Shown piece by piece: positions 46,081 through 58,158 of a DNA stretch of 64,000 nucleotides. Origin of the DNA: Antennarius striatus (Eukaryota; Chordata; Actinopteri; Lophiiformes; Antennariidae). Both the position numbers and the translations under genes were made by a program. The stretch lies in the NCBI RefSeq assembly GCF_040054535.1, contig NC_090796.1, positions 6,623,001-6,687,000 of the forward strand. Reading direction: 5' to 3'. The notes under the pieces are model-generated. The model had not been told where the DNA came from, searched no databases, and saw only the letters and a program-made list of their open reading frames with translations. Every line of letters starts with the position of its first letter. Position 1 is the first letter of the stretch.

Positions 46081-48350
46081 CATACACGACAACACACAAC
46101 ATCAAGCTGCACATCTTTAGGCCCTTAAGCAGCCTGTTGAATCGTCTAACCAAATATCAGATCTGTGGTGACCTGCACACAGTAACCTCTACTGCTGGCA
46201 ACTGTATTTGTGTAGAGGATTAAATGTTATCTGCCAGCTACCCCAATCTACCAGAAGAAACAGGCTTTGTTCATATCCTGACACAACCTCCATGAGCGCA
46301 AGGTTTGCATTCCAGGAGCTCCGAGCAGGAATGAACAAAAATGCCTGGTAGAAATGGGGGGGATTCTGAGATTCTGACTGCTGTCAAAGGTGAGAACTCA
46401 CCTGAGTATCTACTGGTGACGTCTATCAGAACAAATTTACCTTTTTGATAATGTTTTCTCCCGCTGTTGCTTTCTGTCTGTCTTTTTTAGGCTGATTACT
46501 CAATGATGATAGCGTAATTTAAAAATCCATGGTGAGATGCTTTGCTTCATTGTTTAATTGGGGTTTTGGTGTTTCAGTTTGACAGAACTACCGGTAAATA
46601 ATAAGAACCCCACTGTCTGCACTTTACAGTCCTATTTCTCAGGAAGACAGAATTTAAAGGAGTATTTAGGCAGTAATTATGTGTCTTGACCACAAGCATG
46701 CTAACAGCGCAAATGACTCAAACAGGTAGGTGGGTCGTAAAATGCTTCCTCCTGGGATTTTGTGTTTGAGTTACAAGCCAGACAGATCCCCATCAAAATA
46801 TTTCTCTTTCGCTTACACCTTATCTCCTGTATGATTCTTTTTCACGCTGAAGAAATGACAGAATCGGCTCTGTTCTCAAAGCCCTGTTAACTCTGAACAT
46901 CTTTTCTGTTGTCACTGAATCACAAGTTAATGGCAAACCTCCTCAAAGGTCGGACAGGTGGGTCGAACTGACACTGCATTAACCTGGCTGCCTTGAGACA
47001 TTTTACAGACTGGGTTAATGCTTCATTCAATGGGTTAAATGAATGTTGGAGCAACACAAAAAATACTATAAAAGGAAAGGGTATCCAGAGGACAGCCACA
47101 TGCTGTCAAAGACCATTTCAGAGCGTTTTCATTGAGCTGCAGCTTTCAAGGACCTTTCCTTTCCTGGCCTGTATGTGTGAATCTTCCTTAAGATAGAAAT
47201 AGCTTTGACAGAAATATCTTTACACAGAATTATTGAAACTGTGAAAGAAACCAAGTGATCCCTTTTTCATTTAGACAAATTATGAACATTATTTTACAGA
47301 AAAATGGTGGAAAAGATGACAATTTACCCAAAATGGATAAACTCAGCAGTACATTACAACAGATTTTTCACATTTACACACTTTAATTTCTTTGGCTTTC
47401 TGCTCAGCAGCTCCTGATCAGATAAGGTGATTATCCAAAATAGTCCTACAGTCATTGATGGCAGAAATTTAAAAAAAAAGGTGAGTGACATCATGGAAAT
47501 TAGAGCAAATTGGAAGCATGCCACCCCAAAAAACACACCAATGCACTATTCTGTGAATCTAGACAAAGAGTTAGCTTTATCCATTGATTAGGGTTAGGGT
47601 CCAGCCATTTTATCGTAGACGACGTGTTGAGCTTGCCTGACCCCTCCACAAGGTTTCATGGAAATCGATTCAGTAGTTGTGGTATAATTACTGAAACTGT
47701 CTAAATATACATATTCTACCCATGTTCAATTAAAGGGAAAGTAATTCCTGGATTCCTGCCTTTATGTCTTTACCCTAAAAGTATTGAGTTGTTCCTTTGA
47801 CCTGTTGTCTTTCTTACACCAAACACAAACAGTAGTTTTGGTTTCTGCTGCTGAAAATCAAATCCAACAGCAGACGCTGGTGAAACCATAACCTCCTTCA
47901 TGGAGAAAATTTATGAGACTTTTATTTCCAGAACCTGGGCCACCCAAAAAAATTCCTTCCACTTCTCTCCTTTCCATAGTTTAATTCTAGATTCCTACTG
48001 TTCTTTCTTGTTGACACATTATTTCTTCTGAAAAAAAAGCAAACAATCCCCCACCCCGCCCCATGTGTTACCATAATGTATGTCAGCAGCACCTTTTGTT
48101 TGACTTTCAACTGCTTGGTAAACATCCTCATCCTTCAAACGTCTCATTTTATATCTGTCACTATTGTTAAAGAAGTCTGACATCATCAGGATTATACAGT
48201 TTCCTCCTATAGAGCCATAAATGATATACATGTACTGTATACAGTTTTTTATATCTCATGCAAATCATTCCATAATGCAGGTACTGTACACATTTTTTAA
48301 CCTTTAATTCCCCATAGTCAGTTTATGTAGAGTGGTCTCCACAATAAAAA
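46081..48350. other. Unassigned intergenic DNA with one degenerate repeat
   Basis: No supported gene. 47590-47910 contains caaggtttcatggaaatcga and ataacctccttcatggag, landmarks of another old teleost repeat. Confidence 0.5.
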
Positions 48351-49744
48351 AAAAAGTATAAAATATAAAATAAAATATAAAATATAAAAGATAGTAATTT
48401 TAATAAAAACTGTAAACTGTCATCTAACCAGTCTATCAGTGGGACAGCAGCCATTCAGCATCTGGACTGCATTAAGCTCGGTCCTCTGCACACAGAAACC
48501 TCTCATCCATCATGATGTCTTGACATGTGACGCCTGCAGACACACAGATACCGGCTCACCAGGGCTACTGCGTGTCCCCTGACTAAGTGGGATCTCTCAG
48601 GTCTCAGTGGACGCCACACACACATATTGCCATACATCACCCTCTGAGATCCAGAGCATCGAGCTACTGCTCAGTAAGTCAGCGGACAAGCGACAGAGAG
48701 AGACAGAGAGAGAGGTATTGATACTGTGCTCCAGATGGGATTTGAGTTAGAAGGCGACAGAAAACTTTACTGACTTACTATTTTTCAACCTCGTTGCTTC
48801 ACAATAACTCTGGTTCAGGGTCTGTGTGCGTCACATATGTGATCGGATACATGTTCCCTGGTGTGTTATCCAGATGACTGCCGTTAACAGAGCTCTGCTG
48901 GGTTAACTCATCAGACTGAGAGAAAAATAGAGATACGTTTCTGTCTTGTCTCATGACGGGTTGTGTTGTTTCTGTTATTTCTGCAGCAAAATTAATTGTC
49001 AGTGAAATAATCAAATGGAATTTATACGAGAAGTTCACATCCTGCCTACAGCCATGTTTGTCAATAATGTGTGAAAAGAAACAGGTTTCAGAATTCTGCA
49101 TTCTGTTTCTGTTTTTATAGAGTCATGTATGTTTAAATTATAAAAGACACTGTTGTTAGTTGAGTGTTAAACTGGTCGACACAGGTTGTCACGGTTGCCA
49201 CGGTTCCCCATATGAGACCAGTCTTTGACATTTACTGAAATACATTAGAAAAGGCTACATTTTGCATTGAGTTTGTTTTGCTTATGGACTGGATGCATTC
49301 TCCAACTTAATGTAAAAACATTCATCAGTCAAACACAGGAAGCAGCGGTTCCTAAACAACGGAAGTTGTTATAGGGCTGGACCAAAAACCTTCTCACTTC
49401 AGATGGATGTATATGTTTATGTATATTTGCAGGCTTAAATTTAATGTTTCTCTTTTTTTTTTGGTGAATAAAATCCATAGTTTTCCATCTGATTTTGCTG
49501 TTGGTTGAGTCACCTTTGTGCTTCATCACGGATGACTCCTGACAGCGCCGCTCAGTGATTGTAAACTCTGAAGCTCTGAACGCTGCCTAACCATTATCTT
49601 CAGTCCTGAGAGCAGATAACATTTAAACGCAACATCTGGCTTCAAAGCTGACAGAGAAACTATTTAATCAGGAGCTTTTCTCCTGCCATTCTGCTGCAGA
49701 CCTGGAATTGTGATTCGCTCTGAAAGCAGACATTGTTGTGTGAA

Positions 49745-49751
<7 letters not shown>

Positions 49752-49801
<50 letters not shown>
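49752..49801. repeat. (GT)n microsatellite, about 50 bp
   Basis: GT run in unassigned intergenic DNA between neurl2 and the HS3ST3-like gene. Confidence 0.96.
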
Positions 49802-49805
<4 letters not shown>

Positions 49806-51537
49806 TGTTTTTTTGCATGGTTTGTTGCGTGGTTGTGGTGGTTTAGGGGCTCATGTTTGTTTAGGCTGCCTGTCTGTTTCATTGGGTCAGGCTGGAGCTC
49901 TTAGAGGTATAATTCTGTGGTGAGACTGCTTAAGGTTTTCCTAGTTTTCTACGTTTCCCTGAGGCCCCTTGTGTGCCACAGTCTGTTGCTTTCTGCAGCT
50001 TCAATTATCAAATAATCAAATACAGGATTATAAAGCATCCTGGGTGAGTTACAAGTCAGAGAGCTGCTGTTTTCCCAACATCTGCACAGAACGATATCAG
50101 AGACCGATGCTCATTTTTTTCCCTTTTTTGTCCTTTGGTACTGCAGGAGCATAAGCCCGTCTTTATATTTACGACCACGTCCAGATTCTGATATATCATC
50201 GCCCTCAGTGGAATTTCAAAGCAGAGAGAGGACGAAGTGACCAGAATGATTATAGGCCAGTCTTTGTTGCATGAATGACATCATGGCTGTAGATCATGGA
50301 ATCGTATGTTTTTGGAAATCCTCTGTGCACAGCACCGTAAATCGCACAGTAGCTGCAGCGTGCCGTCCAAGCTTCTTGGCTAAATGTTTGAATTCAGAGG
50401 AAAATGGAAGGCCAACAAAGGGATGCAATAACACACAGGCACGCACACTCATGCACTCACATAACCTCTGAACAGGGTGTAGTAGCACACACACTTTATC
50501 GGCACTATTTACAGGGTGGCCTTATTGCCTTGAGTTAGTCCTGTTGGATTAGTTATCAAAGAAGATGATTGCTTGCTGCTGTGGAGCGCAGCAAAGATCA
50601 CCTGATAGCCATGCTGCTATTAAATGGGATGACATCACATGTTCTCTTTTATGACCAGAGCTGTTTTGCTTTTCTTTACTCCATAGTTGAATTTTAAGAA
50701 AGGGTTCATGATTTTATGAAATAACATATGTCAAGGTTGTTTGAAGGGGAAAGCTGCAGACTCCATGCATTTAGCTCAGTATATCCTGGAAAACTGGTTT
50801 ATTTTCTTTTATTAATGTGTCTAAAATCTTTGCCTTTATCGGGTTGAAATAAAAAAAAAATTGCATGCACACTGATCTATAAAAATATTTTGAAGCTGCA
50901 GAAACTCTAAACGATTCCACATTTCACCCGATGAAATGTTTTTTCTTTCTTCTCTCGATCTTGCAGTAGCAGAGGCCTGACATGTCAGCAGATAAACTGA
51001 TTTCTCTCTGTGTTGTTTTGTCTAGATGGTGGAGCTGCATGACACGCCTGCATCTCCTCTTATCTTGTCCAGCCTTGTTGTTGATCAGGCCGGAAAAGCC
51101 AACAGAGACAGAATTTTATGGATTCATTTAATAATGTCCATCTGGGTACAGTAGCACTGATTTAATCTATAATGGGTGGATTCAAATGAAACTGCGCAAA
51201 ACTTTGGACAGCATCAAAAATAAAACTGTTGGGTGATAAAAAGAATAGATATAAAGTATTAAAAACAAAATCTATATGAAAAATTGTCAATATAAATGAG
51301 TCCTCAAATGTGATTTAATAAGGCTTCTCCAGCTCCTTTACTAGAGACCAGGGCCACTGTTTAACCACAATGACCTGCAGTAAATGTCGAAATACGATAA
51401 GAAAGGCATCAGGTTGACTTTCATGCAAGCGACTACTCTCGCCTTTTCTATCTGCAGTTGCTCAACTTTAAATTGGTAACACTTTTTACTGTTGTCACAC
51501 AATGAGGTTGCGACCCTGTGCAGACATGCCGAGCACT

Positions 51538-52098
51538 TTACATGCTGTCTTTGCTCCTCAGTTGAAAACAGTTTTCCAGCAGCGTGCTTGAAGCCACACC
51601 CATGTGATAATGTACAGCAGTGTGGCGCCCTATACTTACAGGGCTCGCCGCAGAGCTCAGACCTGCACTTATACACTGCTCTTCCACCGGCTTCCACACA
51701 ACACACGAAATCTCAGCACACATCTGCTGGGGCTGCAGGACTCTCCCTCTGGTTGATGTCTGCTTTGTGAGAGATGTTTTAAATAGGTAGTCTGCAGGGG
51801 TTGGGATTGGCTCATACTTGACATTCACAAATTTGGCCCTACAATCTTTCCACGCTGAACAAGAGTGACTGTCAATCAAGAAGCTTTCAGTAGCTGCTGC
51901 TACATTTTTGTTGTTGTGTTTATAGAATAAATTTTCCCTGCAGAAAGTTGATTTCAGTACTAGTTTGTACACTCGGACGGTTCTACTAGCTTCTGCTAGG
52001 GGTAAATGTTTCCTGACACAGGTCCACAGACTATCATGGATTGATGAGCAGGTCAGATAGCCTCTGTGTTGTTGAGCCAAACTAGTAAATGATAACAT
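51538..52098 (-). other. Unassigned 186-codon open frame
   Basis: Open from an ATG at 52098 to a stop at 51538. The translation is rich in Cys and Ser, has no domain I recognise and no clear signal peptide. A second frame on the same strand (51341-51706, Cys/His-rich) overlaps its end. An open frame of this length is expected about once by chance in a window of this size, so it may be nothing. It could also be a remnant of a transposon or processed gene. Confidence 0.2.
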
Positions 52099-52754
52099 TT
52101 TTTAGAGAGTAACATTAAAGAGTCGTCACTAAAAATCCCTGCAACAACAAAAAAAGGCAAAATAAATAAATAAAGACATTGAATATAATAGAGCACACAA
52201 CACAGAAAAAAGTGGATCTGAAAAGGCCTGACATGTCAGGCAGGTTTCATAAGTAAATCTCATTTACAAACACACATTCACAACAGTTTACACTTTCAAA
52301 GATAGTTGACTGCAAGCCGGACAGAACACTAAATAAATGCTAGTATATACAACGTATAAATTTAACACAGTTAAAAGTAAAATGAGATCTGACATCTTAC
52401 CGGTTCATCAACTAAAAATTTCAAATCTGTGATCATTCTGTGAAGCGTCCTCTAGCAGGATTAATTTAGACTATATAGAACAATAACACCCAGCATGCTG
52501 GTGGACTTTATACCATCACCATAGCAACACAACAGCACAAATGGATTGACTGATTATAAATAACAATTCCAACCCGTGAAATAATTTTGTGTATTATTAG
52601 TAGCGTGATGCATATGATATGTCAATAAATGCTCGTTTTATGTAACTAGTACCATTTTTAAGTTCTGCTTAACAACATTGGAAACAATGTAATGTAAATT
52701 TTTAAGGTTTTCTAACCTGCTGTAAATTAAGCATGTATGAGGAAAGCCTTCATA

Positions 52755-53285
52755 AAACATGCTGTCGTCACAATTCTGCTCCACTCTGACTACCAGCACT
52801 CCAAGGTAACCCCACTCACCTGTCCCACTCCGCCAGCCACCTCCTCAGCATTACTCCACTCGCCTCCGTTCAGCAGATTACTCCAGGATTACTCAATTCA
52901 GCAGATTGCTCCAGGATTACTCAGACTGATTTCATGTTGCCAGCCTTTGCTTGAATCCCAGCCTTCCATCCTCAACCTCGAGTTTTGTATTCACCCTCCT
53001 GTCTTCTGTCTGCCTGTGGCATTTTGGAGATTTCCTGGTCCGTTGCAACATCATCATTTTCTCCATTATGATCTGTGAGTCCGTGTTAAGCAGAAACTCT
53101 CTCAGCGGTACCACACTGTTCTCAAGTTCAGGTGGTGCCTGGGTCTTTTCCTGCAGGGTTATTCTTCTGTATTTCCTTGTGTCGGCTGCAAGCTTCATTA
53201 AAACCATCGCCATCAGTACCTGTGTGTCTGCTGAGTTGTGGTGGCAGGTTAGCAGGTTTGCAGGATTGACCAAGGATCCAAGATA
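52755..53285 (+). repeat. Possible LINE 3'-end relic
   Basis: Contains accagcactccaaggtaacc, ccagccacctcctcagcatt and ends in taaaaccatcgccatcagta followed by cctgtgtgtctgctgag. This resembles the end of teleost non-LTR elements, where the transcript runs into ATTAAA and a CTGTGTGTCTGC motif. Assigned by resemblance only. Confidence 0.35.
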
Positions 53286-53289
53286 GTTC

Positions 53290-56200
53290 CCTTCTCAGTT
53301 TTTGCATTCACACCAAATGGCCGTAATGCAAAAATGACACAAAGGGTCTAGAGGGGACATATGAAAAATAAACTGTAAACATTAACAGGCAGGACCTCCA
53401 ATAACTAACCTTGTTTGCTGTTCATCTGTGCATTGTTTTTTAGATTCATTCTATGGCAGACAACATCAGTCTGATGCTCCATTCATCATAAAGATGACTG
53501 GTCGTGTCCGTCAGGATGATTTAGTGACCCTTTCCCCATCAAGTGAGATGATTGATGACGCGTCACCACAGCTGGACTTGACATTTTCACACTCGCTACT
53601 TTTCTATTTTACACACACTTTTACTTCTAATTCTTTGACTGTGTAAACACAATATCAGTCTTTAGCGATGGTCAACATCGATCACTGTGAGTCCAGTCAG
53701 TGTGCCGTTATTAGCATTTAGCTCAAAGCACAGTGCAGCCTCACGGAATCGTGGACTCTCATCTTGTTAAACCATTAAGACAGAAAATTCCTGAACCTTC
53801 TGTGGAGCCAAAAGGAGCTATTTTCATGTGTGTGACATCATCTCGATGTGAAGTCTATGGTACGAGCAAGAAGGGCCACAAGAAGATGAGCTGTTGAGCA
53901 AAACAGGACAAGTCAGAGATGGAACAAAGTTTGGTTGGTGGTATGGGTTCGGTCTGGACCACATGTATGTCAGATTGTGCAGATCTAATTGTAAGCAGCT
54001 GAAACATCAGAATCCAAATCAGAGATACAGCGTAAGAAGTGATCTCTGACAGCTTTGATGCCACGACTAAAACGATGAAAGTTTGATCCTTCACATAAAG
54101 GAGCGGATCCTTTTTACTTGAACAGTGTGAGAACCCTGAGGGCGGCAATTCCACTTCTCTCTTTTTTTTTTTATTAGCTGTGAATGATCAGAACGATACT
54201 TTCATTATTAGGGGTCAGTGATGGAAACGGAAGAAGAAACGCTGACGCTTCACGATGAGATGTTTTCCGTACAACAAAAAATTATGGGAGGGATACAAGT
54301 TCTCTGTTTTAGCGATGAGAGAATCAAAACACAGGTGCTGCATTTCAATAGAAATGTAATTTGTGAGGGAGTGTTTGGCGGAGGTTTGCAGTAACCGGTG
54401 CTCTATATGTGGTTAAGATCATTCAGCCTTGGTATAGAAGTATGCACTGTGATGAGTGTTACTGCAGCCTTAACGGTGATGATGTCTGTTGGAGTTTGAG
54501 GTTTCAGCGTGTGTGTGCGAGTGTGTGAGAGAGTCAGAGACAGACCCACACATTCCATCCAGGTGAGTTAACAGGCCTTTTGAAGACAGATCCTCAGTGG
54601 CTTGTCATGTATTCTCGGGACAAGACGGGGACAATGGTTTGTATTCTGCTGTGGGACAATGACTGCTACGCCCTTCAGGAAAACCTGAGACGCCTGGTGG
54701 ATTCACTCCTGGAACAGCCAGGGTTGGGTTGTGTGAAAAACACAAAGACAGACACTTTTAAAAGACACACAAAGCAAAAGTCTTACGGAAATACCAACAT
54801 GGTTCTATTGACTTTCTAAACCTCTGGGGGAAATCTTTGCTACTCCAATAGGTAAGTTTGTTTAAAGTGACCAAAATTTAGGGACATAACTTTGACTGAT
54901 GGGTTCAGTTACATTTAAATTGTCTAATACAGGCTTTAGTTGTACACGTTTCTGTGATAAAATTGTCATGCTTCAACTCCACATGTGTGACTCTAGATGG
55001 ATGCATATGCAGAGAGGCCTCCAGTCTGTCAAGAACACACTGCAGAACTTCACAGCAACTCTGACAAGAATTACAGAGTACTGCTCGGTGCTTAGCTTTG
55101 CACAGCTGTCTGCCTTCCCACAGACACACACCTTGGAGGTGGGTCAGAATTTAGGATGGTGGATATCAGTCACAGACACATGGGGGTGTGTGTGGGACTG
55201 CTGTACTTCAGATGTTCCCCATGTTAGGCCATGCATTAACCTTTTGTTCCGTATGTTGTTGTTGTACATGATACAACATGGCAAGTTGCTGTTTTCTGCA
55301 GCAACAATATGTGTCCATAACAAAGACAATATGTATGATTTTAGTTTTAATTCATGACATGATTCATATTCTACTTAATGGATTAACAATTGACTGAAGA
55401 TAATTTTTGGATATAAACTTAAAATGTAAAATGGTGAAAGATTTTCCCCTTGCATTCTGTAATGATAATCCAAAAGGCACATCAAAATGATCTTTACAGT
55501 CCCGAATCCTTTGACCCGTTTATTTAAAATAAAGAGCTGTGTAGCTACGACACACATTAAACAAAACAAGGCCACATTATTGATCAGTTTGACTACGGAG
55601 TGATGCGTCTCCCATTGTTTTCCGACCTCACCGGGGATCAATGAGGAGGAGTGCTCAGAGAGTACACACGGGTAAATGATGCCTTCTCTGTTTAGAGACT
55701 TGAGGAAATTGACATACTGCCAGGTTGGAAGAAGCGTGAGTCGATATATTGTCATCCCCATCCGATTTATCATTCATATGGACGTGCTGCCATGTATCAC
55801 CGCTCTTAAATTTCAACATATAGGATGAAGGTGTCAATAAAGTGTGATTTATACTGCGGCATGCATATTGTCAAAAACTATTTGGGGAAAATGGGTTTTT
55901 AGAAGCATCTATTTCAGAGCTGTCTAATGCTGGGTTGGGTTTATAGGTCTAGAGATTTTAATATGATCAGCCCACTATGGTAGAAGAAGTATTCTCCATG
56001 CTCATCATAGATTGAGCATATGATCATAATGTGGTTTTCTATAAAGAACAGCAATGATATAGACGTTGAATGTTGACACCAGCATTAAACAGACTGTCAG
56101 AACAATCTAGACCATTACAGTCTGTAATATTTTGGTTTCTGTGGGTGTATGTAACTACTCTGTCTCCTGTGATGGGAAATAATGAGAATGATTCTTCATC

Positions 56201-57200
56201 ATCAGTGTGAAGACAAGGTCTAATAAGACCCACAGACTGCATACACACCACCCCAGTGAGGGAATGTACTGTATATGCAGATACAATCTAAAAAGGAAGA
56301 TGAAACATCTGCAGATGTTTCATCTTCATGAACAGGGAAGCAGTTTTGACTTAACTGCAATAAAACGGTGAAGTTCAAGTCTCGGGTCCTGTTACTTGCA
56401 AGACTCAGTTGCAAGATTTCAGTTGTGAAGTTTCATTTCATGCTGGAGGTTACAACATGTCAACTTTTAATAAACGCATCAGGAACACAGTGAAAACCTG
56501 TTTCCATTACTTGTGCGTGTGCTGAATATCTGTTTCAAATACTGAATGCTTTGAAAATAAAAATGAGGCCAATAAGCAGGTGTGAGATAAGGATCAGTGG
56601 TGAAGATCCTCAAGTGAAAGTAATAGAAATATGATCTGCTGTCTGTATAACATTTACCTGAGCAGCAAAAAGAAGGTTGATGATATCAGCTGACAGTGGT
56701 TTAAGTTACTGTGTGTTTTGTACACTGAGACGCGCAAACGCACAAGCACACCCATGAACAGAGAGAAAAGAATTGGAATTTGGGAGAGAAAAAAAAATCC
56801 CTGATGGGCACCTGTCCCTGGAGTGCAAAGGCTAAATGTGTGTGTCATAACTGTCTCCGTGGGTGTGTGGTCGAGAGGCGACAACACAGCAGGTGGTTGG
56901 TAACACCAGCGAAAGCAACTTTGAGTTGCAGTTTGTATCCGACAATAAATGTGAGTTAACCCAAGTGAAAGTTGGTATTAATGGGAAAATGATTAGGGTA
57001 TCAATCTGCAAATAACAGATTACATCCCCTCTTCGTCATTACCCAATATGTATCTCATCCTCTTTGTCATTAAAAATTATTAAACTGATACAAATTATGG
57101 CATTAATTGATTCATCTTCAGCAGTTCTCAGAAGAATGAGATGTTCAATTGTTTCCGGCTCCGTTCTTGTTGGTGTTCCGTACCTATGAATTACTATAGG
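53290..57200. other. Unassigned intergenic DNA upstream of the HS3ST3-like gene
   Basis: No supported coding exon on either strand. The one distinctive object is the perfect palindrome at 56296-56327. Confidence 0.6.
56296..56327. repeat. Perfect 32-bp palindrome
   Basis: gaagatgaaacatctg is followed with no spacer by its exact reverse complement, centred on a PstI-type CTGCAG. The symmetry breaks at the next base on each side. Confidence 0.95.
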
Positions 57201-57679
57201 GACTATTTTGGTGTCATGCAGGCTGCGGATGCAAGGGGCGTTTATGTTTGACGATCAGGGCGTGGATTTGGCCGTAACCCAAAGGGGTGTCAGGAGTTTC
57301 CTACAGAGACGCAGCCATGGTCACTGCGGGAGCGCACCGACGGCACGGTCCGCGGCCGATATTCATAGTCACCTTTTAACGGAGCTTCTCTCGGACACCG
57401 TTCAGGTTATTCAATAACCCACTTTTTTTTTTTTCTCTGATGCTCTGACAGGCTGACGAAGTGAGGCAAAGGGCGATAAGATAAGCAGGAGAACATGTGG
57501 AGCTTTTTTACGCGCGCAGGGCAAGTTTTACGCCACTTGCTACTGTGGCACCAACGCGGAGGTTTTTTTTTGTTTTTTTTAAAACGTTCCGCTTGAGTAA
57601 CGTTTGTAAATCACGATTATGAAGCTCTCTGATATGGATTGTTTCCCGTGTTGTGTCCTCAAGCTCAGGAGTGCGACTC

Positions 57680-58158
57680 ATGGGATGTAGTAAATGGAGA
57701 GCTGCGTTCAATTTTGGACACCTGAAGGTGCAGTCCAAGCTGTCCGTCTTCTTTACAATGATCGTTCTGTTCATTTACCTTTTTTACTGTCTCAGTGGAT
57801 ACTGTGAGTCCTTACCCAGACCCGTTTACGACCGTCAAAGTCATTTTAAAAACAGAATCGTCTCAAAAGTTGGACATGACGCGTCTCCGAAGCTGCGCGA
57901 TTCGTATAACGCGTCTCAGGTCTCGTTTGTACGGGAACAGCTGTCGGACTTTCCGAACAGCGACACTCTTAGTAATAATATTTCTATAGCCAATAATTTC
58001 GGAAGCAAAAAGTTTCCTCAGGCCATCATCATCGGAGTGAAGAAAGGTGGAACTCGGGCTCTGCTGGAGTTCCTGCGCATCCACCCGGACGTGAGAGCCG
58101 TGGGGTCTGAGCCGCACTTCTTTGACCGTTTCTACGACAAGGGACTGGAATGGTACAG
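57680..58158 (+). CDS. hs3st3: Heparan sulfate glucosamine 3-O-sulfotransferase, HS3ST3 group, first coding exon (partial gene)
   Basis: Golgi type II membrane enzyme that moves sulfate from PAPS to the 3-OH of glucosamine in heparan sulfate. This exon encodes residues 1-159 plus two bases. A short cytosolic end and a membrane anchor (about 21-39, [18 protein letters not shown]) lead into a stem and then the start of the sulfotransferase domain. [20 protein letters not shown] (111-130) holds the PAPS-phosphate loop KKGGTR, and EPHFFDR holds the expected catalytic Glu144. The exon ends ...EWY(R) with AG|GTGAGA, the same split position as in HS3ST3A1/B1. [12 protein letters not shown] fits subgroup 3 better than 2 or 4, and [13 protein letters not shown] resembles the HS3ST3A1 anchor. 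The second exon, with the rest of the domain, is not in the remaining 5.8 kb. An upstream in-frame GTG is not favoured over this ATG. Confidence 0.92.

Noticed and set aside
57653..57679. Upstream in-frame GTG start for the HS3ST3-like protein
   Set aside because: Non-ATG starts are rare, and the ATG at 57680 gives a normal type II N-terminus (short cytosolic end, then the anchor).
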